Shown one piece after another: positions 16,542-25,056 of a stretch of 64,000 nt of DNA; the first letter of the stretch is position 1, and each line of letters starts with the position of its first letter. Position numbers and translations under genes: made by a program. Below the pieces are notes generated by a model. The model was given only the letters and a program-made list of their open reading frames with translations, did no database searches and was not told where the DNA came from. Source of the DNA: Bacteroidia bacterium (GTDB taxonomy: Bacteria; Bacteroidota; Bacteroidia; B-17B0; Aurantibacillaceae); the NCBI GenBank assembly GCA_016787895.1, contig JAEUTN010000020.1, positions 1 to 64,000 on the forward strand, in the 5' to 3' direction.

Positions 16542-16697
16542 ATGAGAGCAGCAGTTAAATTTAAACGTCAGGAGGTTAAAGGGAGCACCTACCTTGTGAA
16601 ACTGAGAATTGATCCTAAGACTGTTATTATGGTAAGAACAAAAGAAAGTTTAAAGAACTGGAAAACAAAATATCCGGATGCCGTTGAGATCATCTGA
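16542..16697 (+). CDS. Small basic protein of 51 residues, unknown function
   Basis: A compact open frame: MRAAVKFKRQEVKGSTYLVK at the start, then LRIDPKTVIMVRTKESLKNW and a short acidic end VEII. It has a balanced, protein-like composition with two predicted beta-strands and a helix (ESLKNWKTKYP), basic overall and without a signal peptide. It fills the gap between the rplT terminator and the convergent corA gene (8 bases away), which would otherwise be 321 bases without a gene. A 10-bp perfect palindrome, GTTATATAAC at 16505-16514, lies 27 bases upstream and could be an operator. I do not recognise a family. Confidence 0.55.
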   Translation: MRAAVKFKRQEVKGSTYLVKLRIDPKTVIMVRTKESLKNWKTKYPDAVEII

Positions 16698-16705
16698 TCT
16701 CCTCC

Positions 16706-17749
16706 TTACAACCATTTTTTTCTTCTAAAATAATACACAAGTCCACCCATTATTATCAGCATCAGCACCCATACGCTTGCGTATCCATAGGGTGATCGGA
16801 GCTCGGGCATATAGTCGAAATTCATTCCATATACCCCTACAATAAACGTAACGGGTATAAACACAGTAGAGATGATGGTAAGTACTTTCATCACCTCGTT
16901 CATTTTATTGGAATTGTAACTGAGGTTCAGATCCATTAAACTGTTCAGCAACTCTCTGTAAGATCCCACCGAATCAATAATACGGGTCACGTGGTCGGCC
17001 AGGTCACGGTGAAACATGGCAAAACTCTCGGTGATGAGTTCATTCTCGGAGCGCGAGAGGTTATTCACCAGTTCCCTGAGCGGCATAACGTGTTTGGCCA
17101 GGTTGATCACTTCCCTTCGTAATTTATACAACTGCAGAACCGTGTTTTTGGAATTGTCCTTTAGCAATTCATTCTCTACCACCTGCACTTTCTCTCCAAT
17201 TTTGTCCACCACGAGGAAATACCAATCCACAACCGAATCCATTAAGGCATAAAACAGATAATCTGCGCCGTGTTTTCTTACACGTCCTTTGGCTGAGCGC
17301 AAACGATCCCGTATCACATCAAAAGCATCACTGCCATCCGGTTCCTGAAATGAAATCACTGTGTTTTTTAATAGAATGAGCGATAACTGCTCCTGCTGCA
17401 TCACCTCTTTGTAAGTGACCATTTTAAGAATAGAAAGTAAGTAATGGTCGTAATCTTCAAATTTAGGCCTTTGCTCAACGTGAACAATATCTTCCAGTGA
17501 TAATGGATGAATTTTAAAAATCTGCCCGATTTTCTCAATCAAGGGCAAATTGTGAACCCCATCCACGTTGATCCAATTCACCTTGTCGTTTTCGGTATGG
17601 GTGAGGCATTCCGACAGGTCATAAAAATCTTTTTCATAATACTCCTTTTCGTTAAAACGAATCAAGGTAATGCGAATGCGCTCCGTTCCGTGTTCCCCGG
17701 TATAATGCAAAGTGCCCGGCGGACTTCCGATTTTTTTAGCTTTATTCAT
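16706..17749 (-). CDS. corA: Magnesium/cobalt transporter CorA
   Basis: 347 residues, usual length. The large N-terminal cytoplasmic domain holds VHNLPLIEKIGQIFKIHPLSLEDI and a long helical stalk. Two C-terminal transmembrane helices flank the signature YGMNF of the GMN selectivity loop: the first is VLTIISTVFIPVTFIVGV, the second ASVWVLMLIIMGGLVYYF. The protein ends in a basic FRRKKWL. CorA forms a pentameric Mg2+ channel in the inner membrane. Its start overlaps the end of rsmI by 8 bases, so it is the last gene of the ABC exporter - rsmI - corA operon. Confidence 0.95.
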   Translation of the reverse strand: MNKAKKIGSPPGTLHYTGEHGTERIRITLIRFNEKEYYEKDFYDLSECLTHTENDKVNWINVDGVHNLPLIEKIGQIFKIHPLSLEDIVHVEQRPKFEDYDHYLLSILKMVTYKEVMQQEQLSLILLKNTVISFQEPDGSDAFDVIRDRLRSAKGRVRKHGADYLFYALMDSVVDWYFLVVDKIGEKVQVVENELLKDNSKNTVLQLYKLRREVINLAKHVMPLRELVNNLSRSENELITESFAMFHRDLADHVTRIIDSVGSYRELLNSLMDLNLSYNSNKMNEVMKVLTIISTVFIPVTFIVGVYGMNFDYMPELRSPYGYASVWVLMLIIMGGLVYYFRRKKWL

Positions 17750-18440
17750 CTTCGTTTTCTTCCTGATCTTTGTTACCCTGCACCACTACCACTATCTCTC
17801 CTTTCACTGTTTTATCCTTGTAATGTGCAATCAACTCATCCATGGTTCCCCTTTTGTTTTCCTCAAACAGCTTACTCAGTTCTCTGCAAACACAGGCGGT
17901 TCGCTTAGGCCCCAAATGTGTTTTCAACTCCTCAAGCAATTTTAAAAGGCGAAATGGCGATTCATACACCACAAATGTTTTTTCTTCAAGCGCAAGTTGT
18001 TTCAATTTGGTTTGCCGGCCTTTTTTCTGAGGTAAAAAACCATAAAAAGAAAACTCGTTACAAGGCAAACCGCTGTTTACAAGGGCAGGAATCAAAGCCG
18101 TTGGCCCTGGCAGGGTACAAACCGTTATGTTGTGTTGCAGGGCTTCCCGCACTAATAAAAATCCCGGATCCGAAATGCCGGGAGTGCCTGCGTCAGAGAT
18201 GAGCGCAATATTTTTTCCCTGATTCAACAGCTCAAGAATTTCTTGTAAAATCTTGTGTTCGTTGTGCTGGTGATAGGATTTGAGGGGTTTGGAAATGTTT
18301 AAATGTTTCAGCAAAAACGAACTGTTACGGGTGTCTTCTGCCAGAATTAAGTCAGTTTCTTGTAACACCCTGATGGCTCTGAGTGTAATGTCTTCCAGAT
18401 TTCCAATGGGAGTAGGTACTATGTAAAGTGTGGCACTCAT
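17742..18440 (-). CDS. rsmI: 16S rRNA (cytidine(1402)-2'-O)-methyltransferase
   Basis: SAM-dependent tetrapyrrole-methylase-fold enzyme that 2'-O-methylates C1402 in the ribosomal P site. 232 residues; YIVPTPIGNLEDITLRA at the N-terminus, LAEDTRNSSFLLKH, and ISDAGTPGISDPGF with the cofactor loop. It ends with an acidic NKDQEENEDE tail and is somewhat shorter than the E. coli protein because the C-terminal extra domain is lacking. The start overlaps the end of the ABC exporter gene (ATGA) and the end overlaps corA. Confidence 0.94.
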   Translation of the reverse strand: MSATLYIVPTPIGNLEDITLRAIRVLQETDLILAEDTRNSSFLLKHLNISKPLKSYHQHNEHKILQEILELLNQGKNIALISDAGTPGISDPGFLLVREALQHNITVCTLPGPTALIPALVNSGLPCNEFSFYGFLPQKKGRQTKLKQLALEEKTFVVYESPFRLLKLLEELKTHLGPKRTACVCRELSKLFEENKRGTMDELIAHYKDKTVKGEIVVVVQGNKDQEENEDE

Positions 18441-20278
18441 TTAAAATTCTGCATGTCGCACAGTTTTTTGTATACCCCGTTTTGAGCCAGCAATTCCTTG
18501 TGATTTCCTCTCTCAATAATTTGCCCCTGCTGCATCACCATAATCTCGTCGGCACTGGCAATAGTGGAAAGGCGATGCGCGATGACCAGACTGGTACGGT
18601 TTTTCATTAAGCGGGAAAGGGCATCCTGTACCAGTTTTTCACTTTCGGTGTCGAGGGCCGAAGTGGCTTCGTCTAATATTAAGATATCAGGGTTTCTCAA
18701 AACTGCTCTGGCAATGCTGATGCGTTGACGCTGGCCACCGCTGAGTTTGCCTCCACGATCACCAATGTTGCTTTGATAACCACCGGGCATGGCCATAATA
18801 AAATCATGGGCATTGGCGATTTTGGCGGCACGCTCAATGTCTTCCTGTTTTATGTCTGTTCTGCCGAAAGCGATATTATTGGCAATGGTGTCGTTAAATA
18901 AAATACTTTCCTGAGTCACCACCGCAATCCGGTCTCTCAGACTTTTGATGGTAAGTTCTTTGATGTTGATGCCATCAATACAAATCTCGCCTTGTTCGCA
19001 ATCGTAAAAACGCGGTAGCATATCGGCGAGGGTGGTTTTTCCGCTTCCGCTCTGACCAACCAGGGCAATGGTTTTCCCTTTTTGAATGTTCAACTGAATG
19101 TTTTTAAGCACGTAGCCTTCATCGCCTTTATGATAGGCGAAGGAAACGTTATTGTATTCAATTGCGGATTCAAAGCCTTTCAAATCCTTAGCCCCTTGTT
19201 TTTCCCTGATGCTTTCCTCTGCCAGGAGTATTTTATCAATGCGTTCCTCAGAAGCAATGCCTTTCTGAATGTTGTTGTAAGCGCTGGTGAGTTGTTTTAA
19301 TGGAGGCACCAATTGAGAAGCCAAAGCAAAATAGGTGATGAACAAAGCCCCGGTGAGTTCATCCTGAAACACCATGCTTCCTCCGATAAATAAAATCACC
19401 ATTAAAATACCGGTGACAATGATTTCTGTGAGGGGAGAGCTGAGGTCGGTTTTTCGGTAAACTTTTACATTTTGTTTGAAGTACGATTGGTTGAGTTCAC
19501 CGAATTTTTTTTTCATGAAATTTTCCGCGCCAAAGGCTTTGATGACTTTTAAACTGCCCAGGCTCTCTTCAATCACACTGATTAAACTTCCGAGTGTTTC
19601 TTTGCTGTTGCGGGAGGCGTTTTTTAAACTCTTCCCAAGCAAGGCAATAATTACTGCCGCGATCGGAAGCAGGAGAAGGATGTAAAAGGTAAGCTTGGCA
19701 CTGATTACAAGCATGATGGTAAACAGAATTACGATGGTGAGCGGTTCCCTGAAAATCATTTCAAGGGTTTGCATAATGCTCCATTCAATTTCCTGAACAT
19801 CGCTGCTCATCCGGCTCATCAAATCGCCTTTGCGCTCACCGCTATAGTAACTTAGCGGCAGGGACATGGATTTGTTGTACATTTTATTACGTAAATCACG
19901 CACCACACCGTTACGGATGGGTGCTATAAAAAACATGGCGAAGTAACGACAGAGGTTGGTAAGAAATGTTACAGCGAAAAAAAGCACACAAATGTAGATG
20001 AGCGCGTTGAACTTTCCCGATTCGTAAATGAGTCCGCCCAGGTAATAGTTGGAAGCCTCCTTCAGGTAGTTTGAACTTAATTCAAAAGCCGGTTCGCCTT
20101 TAGCTAAAATGCCCTGAAGGTCGCTGGTGTTGTTCTCAAAAAGCAGCTTCAGAAAGGGAGCGATTAAAGCCAGACGACAAGCAGAAAGCAAGGCATAAAA
20201 CACGTTAAAAAGAATGTTCAGGGCCGTGTACCCCTTGTAATTTCTGGTGTATTTTAAAACCGAAAAGAGTTTTTTCAT
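18437..20278 (-). CDS. ABC exporter, fused permease and ATPase (MsbA-like)
   Basis: 613 residues. The N-terminal type IV ABC transmembrane domain spans about 15-330 with six membrane segments, for example ALIYICVLFFAVTFLTNL and LTFYILLLLPIAAVIIAL. The ATPase domain has Walker A GQSGSGKTTLADML near residue 400, signature LSGGQRQRISIARA, Walker B ILILDEATSALD and H-loop AHRLSTI. This layout matches MsbA/lipid A and multidrug half-transporters that act as homodimers. Bacteroidota carry several paralogues, so lipid A-core flipping is only the most likely role. First gene of the minus-strand operon with rsmI and corA. Confidence 0.88.
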   Translation of the reverse strand: MKKLFSVLKYTRNYKGYTALNILFNVFYALLSACRLALIAPFLKLLFENNTSDLQGILAKGEPAFELSSNYLKEASNYYLGGLIYESGKFNALIYICVLFFAVTFLTNLCRYFAMFFIAPIRNGVVRDLRNKMYNKSMSLPLSYYSGERKGDLMSRMSSDVQEIEWSIMQTLEMIFREPLTIVILFTIMLVISAKLTFYILLLLPIAAVIIALLGKSLKNASRNSKETLGSLISVIEESLGSLKVIKAFGAENFMKKKFGELNQSYFKQNVKVYRKTDLSSPLTEIIVTGILMVILFIGGSMVFQDELTGALFITYFALASQLVPPLKQLTSAYNNIQKGIASEERIDKILLAEESIREKQGAKDLKGFESAIEYNNVSFAYHKGDEGYVLKNIQLNIQKGKTIALVGQSGSGKTTLADMLPRFYDCEQGEICIDGINIKELTIKSLRDRIAVVTQESILFNDTIANNIAFGRTDIKQEDIERAAKIANAHDFIMAMPGGYQSNIGDRGGKLSGGQRQRISIARAVLRNPDILILDEATSALDTESEKLVQDALSRLMKNRTSLVIAHRLSTIASADEIMVMQQGQIIERGNHKELLAQNGVYKKLCDMQNFK

Positions 20279-20308
20279 ACCTCAGGCGAATATACTACAA
20301 AATCTAAG

Positions 20309-20316
20309 TACATTTG
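20309..20316 (+). promoter_or_regulatory. Bacteroidota -7 promoter box for rbfA
   Basis: TACATTTG is an exact TAnnTTTG match that ends 4 bases before the rbfA ATG. If used with normal geometry the transcript would begin at or within a base or two of the start codon. Confidence 0.5.
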
Positions 20317-20320
20317 TGGT

Positions 20321-20665
20321 ATGGACAGCCTCAGGCAGCAAAAAGTAAACAAACTACTGGCTAAAGAACTCGCCGAGATCTTCAGAAGTGAAGCCCGTAA
20401 TTTGTTTGGAGGTGGCTTTATTACTGTAACCCAGGTGCGCATCAGTCCCGACTTAGGGGTAGCCAGAGTTTACGTCAGCATTATGGCTACCAAGGGAAAT
20501 GATAAGGATGCTGTTTTTAAACTGATACAAGATCAAAACCATGTGATTCGTAAAAAGCTGGGCCTTATTGTTGGAAAACAATTAAGGATAGTGCCTGAAC
20601 TCAGCTTTTTTATTGATGATTCTTTGGATTACGCCATGCGCATCGACGCCCTGCTAAAAAAGTAA
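20321..20665 (+). CDS. rbfA: 30S ribosome-binding factor RbfA
   Basis: Cold-shock-related factor needed for 16S 5'-end maturation and 30S assembly. 114 residues, normal length; a single KH-like domain with QQKVNKLLAKELAEIF, the strand-loop ITVTQVRISPDLGVARVYVSI and LRIVPELSFFIDDSLDYAMRI near the C-terminus, all family signatures. Divergent from the ABC exporter with 42 bases between start codons. The downstream permease frame begins immediately after its TAA, so the two are probably coupled. Confidence 0.95.
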   Translation: MDSLRQQKVNKLLAKELAEIFRSEARNLFGGGFITVTQVRISPDLGVARVYVSIMATKGNDKDAVFKLIQDQNHVIRKKLGLIVGKQLRIVPELSFFIDDSLDYAMRIDALLKK

Positions 20666-20668
20666 ACG

Positions 20669-21889
20669 CTGAACTTTTCCAGCTACATAGCCAAACGTTA
20701 CCTTATTTCAAAAAAGTCCAACAACGTGATCAACATCATCAGTTGGATCAGTGTTACCGCCATTGCCTTAACAACCGCGGCCCTGGTCATTATCCTTTCG
20801 GCCATGAACGGATTGACAGGAACGGTAGCCGGTTTGTACAATGCACTGGAGCCCGACCTGAAGGTAAGCGCGAAATTTGGAAAAGGATTTCAACTCGAAC
20901 CGGAAACGCATGCCAAACTAAAAGCGATAGAAGGACTTGAATTTGTTTCACTCACCTTGAGTGACAAAGCCCTTTTAAAAAACGGGGAAAAACAAGCGCT
21001 GGTTTCGGTTAAGGGGGTCGACGAACAGTTTCAGCGCATTACCAAACTGGATTCTATTTTGGTAGAAGGATTTAATGGAGTGAACGACAGCAGCCGTAAT
21101 TTTTTGGTTCTGGGCAGGGGCATAGCTGATCAATTGGGCATCAGCAACGAAAGTTTCACACGCGATGTTCAGCTTTTTAGCCCCAAAAAGGGAAAGTCGG
21201 GTTCTTTGAATCCTGAGGACGATTTGATTCAATTATCCGGCAGTGTAAGCGGACAGTTTTCCCTCAATGATGAGTTGGATTACCAGTTTGCCTTTGTGAA
21301 CCTGCGCACAGCTCGCGAATTGTTTGAAAGTGATGGTGCTGTAAACGCTTTGGAGATTAAGTGTGAGGCCTCTAAAACGGAAGAGGTGCAGGAAAAGCTA
21401 AAGGAAGTGTTAGGCGAAGGGTTTGAAGTGAAAAGTCGGTATCAGTTAAACGATGTGCTGTTTAAATCACTCGAAACTGAAAAACTGGCGACCTTTATTA
21501 TCCTTGCATTTATTTTAATCATCGCCACCTTTAATTTGATTGGAGCGCTCACCATGCTTATTATCGAAAAACGAAAAGACATTAAAACCTTGTACAGCAT
21601 GGGGGCCGATATTAAAACCATACAGGCTATATTTATGCGTGAGGGACTTTTTATTTCAGGTATTGGCGCAGTGCTTGGTTTATTGATAGGTTTGCTGGTG
21701 TGTTGGTTGCAAATACAATTTCACCTGGTGAGTTTTGGCAGCGAATTTATCATCCCGTATTATCCCATCGACATTGAGGTAAGTGACCTGATAAAAATAA
21801 CAGGGCTGATTATGGGTATTGCTTTTCTGGCTGCGCTATATCCGGTGAGGGTGTTCACAAAAACGGATCTGGTACACAGCAGCAATTGA
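20669..21889 (+). CDS. LolC/LolE-type lipoprotein-releasing permease (FtsX family), apparent CTG start
   Basis: 406 residues if begun at CTG 20669. A reading that waits for the first standard start codon (GTG 20726) would lose NFSSYIAKRYLISKKSNN, the amphipathic N-terminus normally seen in this family (MNFxxYIAKRYL). No ATG is available: the frame opens at rbfA's own TAA (20663-20665), then ACG, then CTG. The protein has one N-terminal transmembrane helix (ISWISVTAIALTTAALVIIL), a long periplasmic MacB-like domain and three C-terminal helices (LATFIILAFILIIATFNLIGA, GIGAVLGLLIGLLVCWLQI, ITGLIMGIAFLAALYPV). With LolD it would lift lipoproteins from the inner membrane. lolD lies 4.6 kb downstream. 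Confidence 0.82.
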   Translation: MNFSSYIAKRYLISKKSNNVINIISWISVTAIALTTAALVIILSAMNGLTGTVAGLYNALEPDLKVSAKFGKGFQLEPETHAKLKAIEGLEFVSLTLSDKALLKNGEKQALVSVKGVDEQFQRITKLDSILVEGFNGVNDSSRNFLVLGRGIADQLGISNESFTRDVQLFSPKKGKSGSLNPEDDLIQLSGSVSGQFSLNDELDYQFAFVNLRTARELFESDGAVNALEIKCEASKTEEVQEKLKEVLGEGFEVKSRYQLNDVLFKSLETEKLATFIILAFILIIATFNLIGALTMLIIEKRKDIKTLYSMGADIKTIQAIFMREGLFISGIGAVLGLLIGLLVCWLQIQFHLVSFGSEFIIPYYPIDIEVSDLIKITGLIMGIAFLAALYPVRVFTKTDLVHSSN

Positions 21890-21891
21890 GT

Positions 21892-22239
21892 TCACAACTC
21901 CCACCATTTGGCTTTGATGCCCAGCCACACCCCGTCGTTTTTAATTTCTATAGGATAGGTTTGTAAGGTGTAAGCTCCGCCACTTGTGGCTTTTCCGCTG
22001 CTCAGGTCAAAAGAATAACGGTGCAGGGGGCAAATAATTTCGTTATTAGCACTGCAGAATCCGCGACTTAAGCTGGCTCCATTATGCGGACATTTGTCCT
22101 GTACAGCAAACACGCCTTTTTCGTTCCGGCTGAGGCAAATTTTATTCCCTCGTAAATCCAGCAGAATTAAACGTCCGGGAAGCAGGTTATTTACCATCTC
22201 TTCTTCACTTTCGTAGAGTTTAATCCAATGATAAGACAT
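21892..22239 (-). CDS. Rieske [2Fe-2S] ferredoxin-like protein
   Basis: 115 residues with the two Rieske cluster motifs C50-P-H52 (DKCPHNGASLSRGF) and C70-P-L-H73 (IICPLHRYSFDLSSGK). The size and lack of other domains match soluble NirD/biphenyl-dioxygenase-type Rieske ferredoxins, which carry electrons to an oxygenase or reductase. The partner enzyme is not in the window. Last gene of the YihY - DUF5683 - dapB operon, 16 bases after dapB, and convergent with the permease gene. Confidence 0.88.
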   Translation of the reverse strand: MSYHWIKLYESEEEMVNNLLPGRLILLDLRGNKICLSRNEKGVFAVQDKCPHNGASLSRGFCSANNEIICPLHRYSFDLSSGKATSGGAYTLQTYPIEIKNDGVWLGIKAKWWEL

Positions 22240-22255
22240 GGTGGATGTGTAGCAA

Positions 22256-22963
22256 CTAAATTAAATCACTCATGTTGTACACCCCTTTTTTGTTGTGCAG
22301 AAATTCAGCGGCAAGCACCGCGCCAAGGGCAAACCCTTTTCGGTTATGGGCTTTGTGCATGATTTCAATATCATCAATGTTTGAAGTATAACGCACGATA
22401 TGCGTGCCGGGAACTTCGCCTTCGCGAACATCTTGAATAAAAAGAGTTTCTGGTTTTTTTTCGCTGATGCTCCAGTTTTTTTTGCGTTCTACTTTTTCGA
22501 GAATCTGATTGGCCAAACTAATGGCCGTTCCGCTTGGTTTATCCAATTTATGAATGTGATGGATTTCTTCCATGCTGATGTCGTAGTCGCTGTATTTGTT
22601 CATCAGTTCAGCGAGGTAGCTGTTCACTTTAAAAAACAGGTTCACACCAAGGCTGAAATTGCTGGCATAAAACAAGGCCCCGTTTTTTTGCAGGCAGCGT
22701 GTTTTAATGTCTTCTAACTGATCATACCAACCGGTGGTGCCAATTACCAAAGGCAATTGAGCATCCAGCGCTTTCCCGATATTTTTAACAACACTGTGAG
22801 GGGTGCTGAACTCTATGCCCACATCCGCTTTTTTAAAATCATCTGAACTTATGTTTCCTGCATTGTTTTCGTCGATTTTTAAAACAATGTCATGTTTTCG
22901 AAGCAGGGCAATCTGTTCAATTTCCTTTCCCATTTTTCCATACCCGAATAAAGCAATCTTCAT
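22256..22963 (-). CDS. dapB: 4-hydroxy-tetrahydrodipicolinate reductase
   Basis: NAD(P)H-dependent enzyme of the diaminopimelate/lysine pathway. 235 residues, shorter than the E. coli enzyme (about 270) but normal for Bacteroidota. N-terminal Rossmann loop GYGKMGKEIEQ; IGTTGWYDQ replaces the usual GTTG-x-T; ASNFSLGVNLFFKVN; catalytic EEIHHIHKLDKPSGTA with the HHxxKxDxPSGTA core; and C-terminal FALGAVLAAEFLHNKKGVYNM. The product feeds meso-DAP, which the MurE in this window appears to use. It lies between DUF5683 and the Rieske gene. Confidence 0.95.
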   Translation of the reverse strand: MKIALFGYGKMGKEIEQIALLRKHDIVLKIDENNAGNISSDDFKKADVGIEFSTPHSVVKNIGKALDAQLPLVIGTTGWYDQLEDIKTRCLQKNGALFYASNFSLGVNLFFKVNSYLAELMNKYSDYDISMEEIHHIHKLDKPSGTAISLANQILEKVERKKNWSISEKKPETLFIQDVREGEVPGTHIVRYTSNIDDIEIMHKAHNRKGFALGAVLAAEFLHNKKGVYNMSDLI

Positions 22964-22964
22964 T

Positions 22965-23549
22965 TTATTTAAAGTTAAGTTTAAGTGTTAATCCGGCTGA
23001 ACTGCCTCTGCCAAAAGAATAGCCGGGGTTTAAATTGTACCAGGGGTCTATTTGCAGACCTAAATTATCGCTCACATCAAAGCTTACCAGGTGTCCATCT
23101 ACATTCGCATCAATGATGTTGAGAGCATAAACGGCAAAAAAACCAATGATGGCCAGATCGCGGTTTTTTTTGTACTGATCTTTCAGAGATTTTAACTGCC
23201 AGTCTTCGTAATTGGTGGTGTTAACGGTTGCCGGATCCTCATCGTAAATGGCTTGTAAGTTTTCGCGATAATAATTGTATTCCTGATTGTTGCTGATGTA
23301 CATGTAGGTGAATCCGCCCAATCCGGCGTATATGATGGGAATCTTCCAGTATTTTTTATTATAACCCTGACCCAAACCGGGCAAAAACACACTCATCAGG
23401 GTAGCGCGACGGGCATGGGAATACACTTTTTTCTTTTTTGCTTTTTCTGTTCTAAGGCTGTCCTTTACGCGCAGGGAATCGTTTTCCTGGGCCTTAAGGG
23501 CAGGAAAACATAAAACAAAAACAAGTATCAGTCCAATTATGGATTTCAC
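22965..23549 (-). CDS. DUF5683 domain membrane protein
   Basis: 194 residues beginning at GTG 23549, overlapped with the YihY stop (GTGA). The signal peptide or first helix GLILVFVLCFPALKAQ is followed by a charged linker (RTEKAKKKKVYSHARRATL), then the family core MSVFLPGLGQGYNKKYWKIPIIYAGLGGF, and a second hydrophobic helix DLAIIGFFAVYALNIIDANVDGHL. It ends with a beta-strand-like GLTLKLNF. DUF5683 proteins are widespread in Bacteroidota next to dapB, often also beside parB and lepB, with unknown function; a membrane or envelope role is likely. Confidence 0.82.
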   Translation of the reverse strand: MKSIIGLILVFVLCFPALKAQENDSLRVKDSLRTEKAKKKKVYSHARRATLMSVFLPGLGQGYNKKYWKIPIIYAGLGGFTYMYISNNQEYNYYRENLQAIYDEDPATVNTTNYEDWQLKSLKDQYKKNRDLAIIGFFAVYALNIIDANVDGHLVSFDVSDNLGLQIDPWYNLNPGYSFGRGSSAGLTLKLNFK

Positions 23550-24871
23550 TGTATTGGGGCGAGGTTCCTTACAAAGGTATTGCCTAAATCGTTATCCAGG
23601 TATTTTTCGTAGGCCAGCATGGTTTGACTGGCGGTGAGGTATTCGGGGGTTTCGTTGATGGGCAATTCGTTAATGCCTTTACGATCCAGTTGGTTGAAGA
23701 TGTAACGTACGGTAAATTTACTTTCGGTTACTCCCGGCTGATAGGCAATGAATCCGCTTTCACTTTTGGTTTCAGTAAACAAACCAGTTTCAACCAATTC
23801 GCGAATTAACACGGCCACCAGTTTAAAGGGAAGATCAAGTTTTTCGGCAATTTGTTTGGCGGTGAGAGCCTTCTCTCCATTGTAGAAGTTAATGGCCACC
23901 AGATGTGAAATCATCAAAGCAATGGTTTTTTTGTACCGTTGTGAAATAGAATTGATTTCGGTTTGTAATTCATAATGATCGGCATACTGATGGGCGTAGG
24001 CGACTTCAGCTCCGAATAATACCACGTACCAGCTGTATTGTAACCAGATAAAAAAGAGGGGTAAGGCGGCAAAACCTCCGTAGATGGCGTTCATTCGGCT
24101 TACACCAATTTGAAATTCCAGGTAGGCCCATTGCACCAGCTCAAACAAAATGGTGCTTACGATAGCTGCCACAAGGGCGGAACTGAAGCGGATTTTAGTA
24201 TTGGGCATCACCATGTACAAAAACACAAATACCGCTGTAACCAACGAATAGGCCAGGAGTTTGACAAGGAAGGTACTGATAAAACCCATCATGTGCATCC
24301 CGCCAATTTGCGTTTGAATGGCTACTGTTAAACCTCCGGCTATGATTAACATAAATGGACTTATGAGCATGACGGTAAGGTAATCGGTAATTTTTCTGAT
24401 CCAGTTTCTCCCTTGATTTACTTCCCACACTTCATTAAAAATATCTTCAACACTAACTAGCAATTGCAATACGCTCCATAACAAAAGTAGGATACCAAAA
24501 CCGGCAATAACCCCGCTTCTGGCAGTTGAAAGCATAGAATTAGCGTATACGAACGACTTGGTTAAAATCTCACCATACTCAGGATAGGCATTCAGAATTT
24601 GTACTTCCAGTGTGGCTTCAAATCCAAAACCTTTGGCAATAGCAAAAATGAGGGCCAATACAGGAACAATTGACAAGAGTGTATAAAAGGTAAGAGCGGT
24701 GGCTTTTACGAGACACTTATCGTCCTTAAACCCTTTAAAGGCGAGGCTTAGAATTCGGAGTTGCCGGATAAGAATACCCCTCTTACTGTCTACTTTACTC
24801 AGGCGAATTTGCCAGATGTCCTGAGTCACGAATTTCCAAATGGACTGTAAGGTTTTTACCAGTGTAGCCAT
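23546..24871 (-). CDS. YihY/UPF0761 (BrkB-like) membrane protein with C-terminal winged-helix-like part
   Basis: 441 residues from the ATG at 24871, which has a -7-like box 6 bases upstream; a TTG 24 codons further upstream is the alternative. About six transmembrane helices follow the amphipathic start: LTFYTLLSIVPVLALIFAIA, GVIAGFGILLLLWSVLQLLV and LMLISPFMLIIAGGLTVAIQ are clear examples. The late family motif is YGGFAALPLFFIWLQYSWYVVLFGAEVAYA. After about residue 320 a soluble part (EKALTAKQIAEKLDLPFKLVAVLIREL) reads like a winged helix. The function of the family is not settled. First gene of the operon with DUF5683 and dapB. Confidence 0.85.
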   Translation of the reverse strand: MATLVKTLQSIWKFVTQDIWQIRLSKVDSKRGILIRQLRILSLAFKGFKDDKCLVKATALTFYTLLSIVPVLALIFAIAKGFGFEATLEVQILNAYPEYGEILTKSFVYANSMLSTARSGVIAGFGILLLLWSVLQLLVSVEDIFNEVWEVNQGRNWIRKITDYLTVMLISPFMLIIAGGLTVAIQTQIGGMHMMGFISTFLVKLLAYSLVTAVFVFLYMVMPNTKIRFSSALVAAIVSTILFELVQWAYLEFQIGVSRMNAIYGGFAALPLFFIWLQYSWYVVLFGAEVAYAHQYADHYELQTEINSISQRYKKTIALMISHLVAINFYNGEKALTAKQIAEKLDLPFKLVAVLIRELVETGLFTETKSESGFIAYQPGVTESKFTVRYIFNQLDRKGINELPINETPEYLTASQTMLAYEKYLDNDLGNTFVRNLAPIQ

Positions 24872-24877
24872 AAGTAG

Positions 24878-24885
24878 CGAAATTA
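24878..24885 (-). promoter_or_regulatory. Probable -7 box for the YihY operon
   Basis: Read on the minus strand, TAATTTCG is one mismatch from TAnnTTTG, the same TTCG variant as before obgE, 6 bases upstream of the ATG at 24871. It helps to choose that start over the upstream TTG. Confidence 0.35.
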
Positions 24886-25056
24886 GTAAAATATTCCCTG
24901 TGGCCTGCCAAATTATACCGATGTGAGAGAAGTATTGGTCCAACTCCGTTTCACTTCATTGCACCAAACTTCTCATCAATCGGCATAATACCACTGAAAG
25001 ATTTATAATTACAGGCATAATTAATAAATCACATTGGTATTACTTATCTTCATGGC

